Made by a program: the position numbers and the translations under genes. Shown here one piece after another: positions 58,586-64,000 of a stretch of 64,000 nt of DNA. The notes beneath the pieces were generated by a model. That model did no database searches. It had not been told where the DNA came from and was given only the letters and a program-made list of their open reading frames with translations. The DNA comes from Teratosphaeria epicoccoides. Taxonomy: Eukaryota; Ascomycota; Dothideomycetes; Mycosphaerellales; Teratosphaeriaceae. The stretch lies in NCBI GenBank assembly GCA_021401465.1, contig JADDMT010000090.1:58709-122708 (forward strand), written 5' to 3'. The stretch's first letter is position 1, and each line of letters opens with the position of its first letter.

Positions 58586-59857
58586 ATGTCTAGAGTACTA
58601 CGAACTCGCAACTAACATGTAGCGAGCGCTATCCTAAGCGCCTGTAATAGCAAAGCTAGCCTAAGTAACTAGCCTGTAGAAGTACCCCCTACGAGTAACA
58701 CTACATTAAGCGACAGTTCTACTAGAGGCTAATTACGTAGCGGACAAGGTAATAGATCCCTCGCATAGGGACTATAGCTAACCCTGACTATTAACCTAGC
58801 CCTTATAGCCATGATTGTTAATTAGGTTGCAAACCGCCTTGCGAACTAGAGCGAGAGCCGCACTCCTTCTAGTAGCGACAACAGCGAGGACGACGAAGAC
58901 GTCGCTATAAGTAGTACTAATAAACTAGCTGACGAAGAAATCTAGCAAGATTTCACGCTAGGGACCCGCAAAGACAACTTACTAGCAGGCGCAGACTCTC
59001 CGCGTATGCCTGCGAATCTAGTGCCTATAATTAGGGCCATAGTAGGCTAAATAGGAGGCAGTCGTAACGCATGTAACCTAAAGCCATTTAAGGGAGATAC
59101 CTTAAAGGAGGCTTGAAGTTTCTTGCAGGCATGTAAGGCAGTTTTCGTGCTCAACCTATGCGGATATTCTATAGAGAGTAAACAAGTTGCCTTTAGTATG
59201 ATGTAGCTTAAAGAGGATAAGGAACCTTGTAATGATTAGTATGAGCAGTATAACCTTATGTAGGTCTACGACAGAACATATACGTAGGCGGACTTTCGCT
59301 AGTTCTATGTCGACTAGGTCGAGGATCTAGGGAACTATGCCCTTACTATGTCTGTTAAGTATAAGAAGGCTAAGCAGGGGAAGGGACAAATAACCTCTAG
59401 CTTCGCTACCTACCTCGCTATACTCGAGGGACAGATGCTACCCTATACTAAGACGTAACGCGTATAACACCTACTTGTTAAACTTGATGACAATCTTCAG
59501 AACATAATCATGACTTTTCATGAACTTCTGATAACTCGGCAAGTCCTCGTGTCCCTTACGACACGTATAGAGATTACCTTGAAGCGAAATGGAAAATCGG
59601 GCAGCAAGGACAATAAGCGTTTAAGCCCTAAGGACCTACTAAAGGGCCGCTATTACAAGCGCCCTAAGGGTCACGTCTAATGCGGTAGTTTATTCCGGAG
59701 GAGTAAGCCCTCTAAGCCTAAAGATAGTAGCGAGAAGCCTCTAAGTAGCTACTACATCTGTAGAGTAAGGGACTACTAGGCGGCTTACTATCCTAAACAA
59801 AGTAATAGGAAGAAGGTAAGCAAGGTGTCCGAAACCTCCCTAGAGGGGAGGCGAAAG
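58586..59857 (+). pseudogene. family A gag fragment, truncated by next LTR
   Basis: Frame from ATG 58586 through the gag domain and zinc knuckle (CRVRD region near 59750-59790). It ends at 59857 where another family A LTR begins in the same orientation. TAG/TAA stops. The pol half is not seen elsewhere in the window. Confidence 0.8.
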
Positions 59858-60217
59858 TAATACGGTTAATACTAGGGGGCTATTAGAGCCGCATAGGTTC
59901 TAATGCCTGCCCTTAGTATGTAGTAACCCTGCTACATATAGCAAGGGGGTCCTTCGTACATACGTTAGCTTGTATGTCGTCTAAGTAGGATTAATAGTTA
60001 ACATAGGATGCCCCTATGTCGCTAACCCTACGATACCCCTATAGGGATAGGCTTAGACATGCTTTCCCTAATTAAGGGGCGTCAGGGGCTATAAGTACCC
60101 TTAGCGCTACCTCTGTAATAAGCAGAAAGCAGCGCTGTCTTATACCTATTAAAAGGTCAGATTACTCTGTCATACTACGAGATATTTTTACATTATATAG
60201 CATATATATCTATATTA
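59858..60217 (+). repeat. family A LTR of the right-end copy
   Basis: 360 bases, TAATACGG...CTATATTA. Its left flank GAAAG is inside the gag of the preceding copy. The partner LTR lies outside the window. Confidence 0.9.
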
Positions 60218-60266
60218 GTTCTGCTTTCTCCCCCCTACTTTGCAGTCTAGCAGAGAATACTACGAT

Positions 60267-63200
60267 ATGTCTAGAGTACTATGTACTCGCAACTAACGCA
60301 TAGCGAGCGCTATCCTAAGCGCCTGTAATAGCGAAGCTAGCCTAAGTAACTAGCCTGTAGAAGCACCCCCTACGAGCAATACTACATTAAGCGACAGTTC
60401 TACTAGAGGCTAATTACGTAGTAGACAAGGTAATAGGCCCCTCGCATAGGGACTACAGCTAACCCTGACTATCGACCTAGCCCTTGTAGCCATGATTGTC
60501 AATTAGGTTGCAAACTGCCTTGCGAACTAGAGCGAGAGCCGCACTCCTTCTAGTAGCGACAATAGCGAGGACGACAAAGACGTCGCTATAAGTAGTACTA
60601 ATAAACTAGCCGACGAAGAAATCTAGCGAGATTTCACGCTAGGGACACGCGAAGACAACTTACTAGTAGGCGTAGACTCTCCGCATGTGCCCGCGAGTCT
60701 AGTGCCTAAATTCGGGGCCATAGTAGGCTAACTAGGAGGCAGTCGTAACGCACGTAACCTAAAGCCGTTTAAGGGAGACACCTTAAAGGAGGCTCGAACT
60801 TTCTTGTAGGCATGTAAGGTAGTTTTTATGCTTAACCTACGCGGATATTCTATAGAGGGCAAACGAGTCGCCTTTAGTGTAATGTAGCTCGAAGAGGATA
60901 AGGAACCTCATAACAATTAGTATAAGCGGTATAACCTTATACAGGTCTATAACAGAACGTATACATAGGCGGACTTTCGCTAGTTCTGTGTCGACTAGGT
61001 TAAGGATCTAGGGAACTATGCCCTTACTATGTCTGTCGAGTATAAGAAGGCCTAGTAGGGGAAGGGACAAACAACCTCTAGCTTTACTACCTACCTCGCT
61101 ATACTCGAGAGACAGATGCTACCCTATACCGAGATGTAACGCATGCGGTACCTACTCGTTAAACTTGATGACAATCTTCAGAACATAATCATGACTTTTC
61201 ATGAACTTCTGACAACTTAGCAAGTCCTCGTGTCCCTTGCGACACGTATAGAGATTACCTTAAAGCAAAATAGAAAATTAGGTAGTAAGGATAATAAGCG
61301 TTTAAGCCCTAAGGACCTACTAAAGGGCCGCTATTACAAGCGCCCTAAGGGTCACGTCTAACGCGGTAGTTTATTCCGGAGGAGTAAGCCCTCTAAGCCT
61401 AAAGATAGTAGCGAGAAGCCTCTAAGTAGCTACTACATCTGTAGAGTAAGGGACTACTAGGCAGCTCGCTATCTTAAACGAAGTAATAGGAAAAAGGTAA
61501 GCAAGGTGTCTAAAACCTCCCTAGAGAGGAGGCAAAAAAAGGACAAGCCTAAGACAACCGAATAGCTACCGCGGGTGTCTAAGCTGTCTGTTACTAATAG
61601 TGTAGACTTGTGGCCTGCCTAGCACCTATCCGGTACGGTCCGAGTTAATAGCTCGCTTAAGCTAGTAGACTATATGTTAGACGACCTTGTAGAGGCTAAC
61701 GTGATACCCTAGCGGGTAATCGTATAGCTCGGTTTGAAGCTAATCCTAGGAGCCCTGCTACCTACTATGAAGTCCTTTTAGGGCAAAGGCGTAGTAGCTC
61801 GAGGCGCGTATAACGTACGCCTCTAACTCGCAGACTCCTCAGGAGAAGTGCGCGAGACTAACGAAGTCTTCTACGCTAAAGACGTTCCTAATAAGGAGCT
61901 CCTACTCGGCCGCCCTTAGCGCTACAAGTAGGGAGTCGTTGTTAATAGAGCTACTAACAATTAGTTCTATGGCTCTATAGGCAAAGTTCCTATAGTAAGG
62001 ATACGTGACGCACACAGCTTCTACAAGGACATGAAGAAGGTCTAATGTGTTTATGTAGTCCGCATACAGAACGTTAAGGAAGACGTTACCCTTCTGCCTA
62101 AGTTAGAGGAATACGCCGATATTTTCGACGTAGAGGCTACGGCCTATGCCTAGGCCCTAGACGTAGAACATGTGATTAACCTTAAGGAGGGTTATAATCC
62201 TCTACATTAACCTCTATACCCTATGTCAGAATTGCAGCTCGAAACACTTCGAGACTATCTCTACAAGGCGCAAAGAAACGCGTAGATCCGACGAAGCGAC
62301 AGCGGGGCTAGAGCGCTAGTTATGTTTATCCTAAAGAAGGATAACACGCTCCGCCTATACGTTAACTATAGGGGCCTTAACGTAGTAACTTAGAAGAACC
62401 GCTGCCCCCTACTACTTATTAGCGAGACGCTTGACCGCCTTAGTCACGCCGCTATCTTCTTGTCTATTGACTTGAAGGACGCCTACTACTAGATACTAAT
62501 CCGAAAGGGCGACAAGTAGAAGACTATATTCCGAATGTAGTATAGACACTTCGAGTATATAGTAATGCCGTTTAGCTTGACTAACATACTAGCGACGTTC
62601 TAAGCGTATATTAACTAGGCCCTAGCCGGCCTCCTTGACACCTGCTGCATAGTATATTTAGACTATATACTAGTCTACTCTAACTCAAAGGAGGAGCATA
62701 TTCGGCATCTAAGGATAGTGCTTAAATAGCTCCGCAAGTTTGCTCTATATGCGAACCTAAAGAAGTGCTTATTCCTGACAGATAGGATTAAGTTTCTCGG
62801 ATACATCGTCTCTATAGAAGGAGTCATCATAGATAACTAAAGGGTGTCTGTAATTGCAGAGTAGCTACGGCTAACTACCCTCTAAGAAGTACAGGTGTTC
62901 CTAGGATTTACTAACTTCTATTACAGATTCATGCGGTCCTTCTCGAAGATCGTGGCTCCTCTCACGGCCCTCGCAAAGGGCGCGATTCAAGGAAAAAAGC
63001 TAGGGATAGTGCCTTAGGAGGAGGCTTAGAGCAAAGCTTTCTCTAAACTTAAAGCAGCTTTTTAAACTACGCCTATACTTTAGCACTTTAACCCTGCTAC
63101 GAAGATCTAACTAGAGACTAATGCTTCAAAATTCGTAATAGCCGCAATTATATCGTAGCTCTAGTCGCACGAAGATAGTATGTAATAGTACCTAATTACC

Positions 63201-63866
63201 TTCTAGTCACAGAAGATGTAGGGCGCTAAGCTTAACTACGAGACTTACGACTAAGAGCTTTTAGCTATTGTTGACGGCTTCAAGGAGTACCGACACTACC
63301 TTGAAGGCGTAGCGTACCCTATTAAGGTGCTTACTAACTATAATAACCTTCGCGGCTTCATGGGCGTGAAGTAGCTAAGTAGTCGGCAAGCAAGGTAGGC
63401 AACTTTCCTCGCTAGCTTTGACTTCGTTATCTAGCATCATTCTAGAAAGACGAATCCGGCTAATAGTCCTTCGCAACAACTAGACTACGATACTAGGGAG
63501 TAAGGTAACTAATAGCTTCTCCTTACGCTACAAACGAAGCTTGTAGCTTAGGGTAGCGACCTGTTATTAGCTCCTCTTATAGGTCGACTGCAGGTCTAAT
63601 AGGGCCTCACAGCCTCCGCTAGCGACAAACCCTACTATCTGGCGGTTATGGCGACTATGTCTAGCTTAATCCATGCGGTAGTTAACTAGCTTACATGTAG
63701 TAAGCATGCGATGTCTAAAGAACCCTTTAAAGAAGTCTCGAGACTTATTTAGCAGTTGCAAGAGTAAGAACCGGAGTTGATTAGTAAGGGTGTAGCCCTC
63801 TAGGACACTATAGGCGGTCTGAAGTACTAGACTAAGTCAGGTAACTTGTAGTACTTTAATAATAGG
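60267..63866 (+). pseudogene. family A gag-pol, right-end copy, cut by B4
   Basis: ATG 60267. Gag, the zinc knuckle (about 61430-61470), protease/linker, reverse transcriptase (catalytic box altered to YLDY near 62655-62666), RNase H (near 63117-63360) and the start of integrase follow in one frame through the RT and RNase H region. No frameshift is needed between gag and pol, which shows family A also uses a single polyprotein. It is cut at 63866 by the B4 LTR at a position matching about 4397 of the left copy. TAG/TAA stops. Confidence 0.85.
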
Positions 63867-64000
63867 TGTCATAAGTGTCAGGAGTACTGTCCGGAGTACT
63901 GTAGGATACAGGATCATGTAGGTCCTGAGTGCTATGAGTCATAGTACCGTCATAGGAGTACTATAAGTCATAGGCATAGTCATAGAAGAAAGGATCTGTC
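63867..64000 (+). mobile_element. family B element B4, LTR start (runs off window)
   Basis: Begins TGTCATAAGTGTCAGGAGTA, the complement of the outer end of the family B LTR. It continues through the short-repeat region to GGATCTGTC at the window edge, so it is oriented opposite to B1-B3. It keeps more CA dinucleotides than the other B LTRs. Confidence 0.75.

Noticed and set aside
1..64000. CRISPR arrays, tRNA or rRNA genes
   Set aside because: No regularly spaced short repeats with unique spacers. The repeats seen are LTRs, hairpins and minisatellites. No cloverleaf-like or rRNA segment was recognised.

Overview
The window looks like a repeat-rich, heterochromatin-like block from a filamentous ascomycete (Pezizomycotina) with an active or past repeat-induced point mutation (RIP) system. 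Almost every reading frame outside one central island is broken only by TAG and TAA at former Gln and Trp codons. CpA/TpG are depleted in favour of TpA, and copies of the same repeat differ mainly by C-to-T and G-to-A. The few unmutated genes lie in a short GC-balanced island, one of them with a 44-base GTAAGT...TTTTCCAG intron typical of such fungi. No tRNA, rRNA, CRISPR or bacterial-type operon was seen.

Layout. 1-373: 5' gag piece of a Ty3/gypsy family called A here. 374-13943: a full family A element (LTRs 374-763 and 13558-13943), split by a composite family C element (5711-11050, flanked by GTAAG). 13944-14190: C-terminal pol fragment of another Ty3 element (D). 14191-21131: family B element B1. 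21132-24085: AT-rich decayed sequence, not identified. 24086-28560: GC-balanced island with an intron-containing gene (25591-26156), a frameshifted gene, a minisatellite, an uncertain ORF and an unRIPed gag relic. 28560-29628: decayed. 29629-36506: B2 (flanked by GCTAG). About 36850-38624: RIPed fungal integrase-core transposase. 38625-42931: decayed, not identified. 42932-57962: a second full family A element in opposite orientation (flanked by CTGAC), split by B3 (49461-56381, flanked by CCTTT). 58177-63866: two head-to-tail family A copies, the second cut by B4, which leaves the window at 64000.

Families A and B are chromoviruses: a single gag-pol frame with zinc knuckle, protease, reverse transcriptase, RNase H, integrase and a C-terminal chromodomain. 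Family C is present only as internally deleted derivatives. The most striking pattern is that all three families carry a second gene on the opposite strand, convergent with gag-pol and just inside the 3' LTR. In B and C it encodes a small protein with a cysteine cluster followed by a charged probable coiled coil; in A a 498-codon protein with a similar cysteine region and lysine/arginine-rich nuclear-localisation-like stretches. The gene can be read through in every copy if RIP stops are treated as Gln or Trp. In family C a minimal derivative has lost all of gag-pol but kept this gene. It is the best candidate here for an undescribed system: an antisense accessory gene of fungal chromoviruses.
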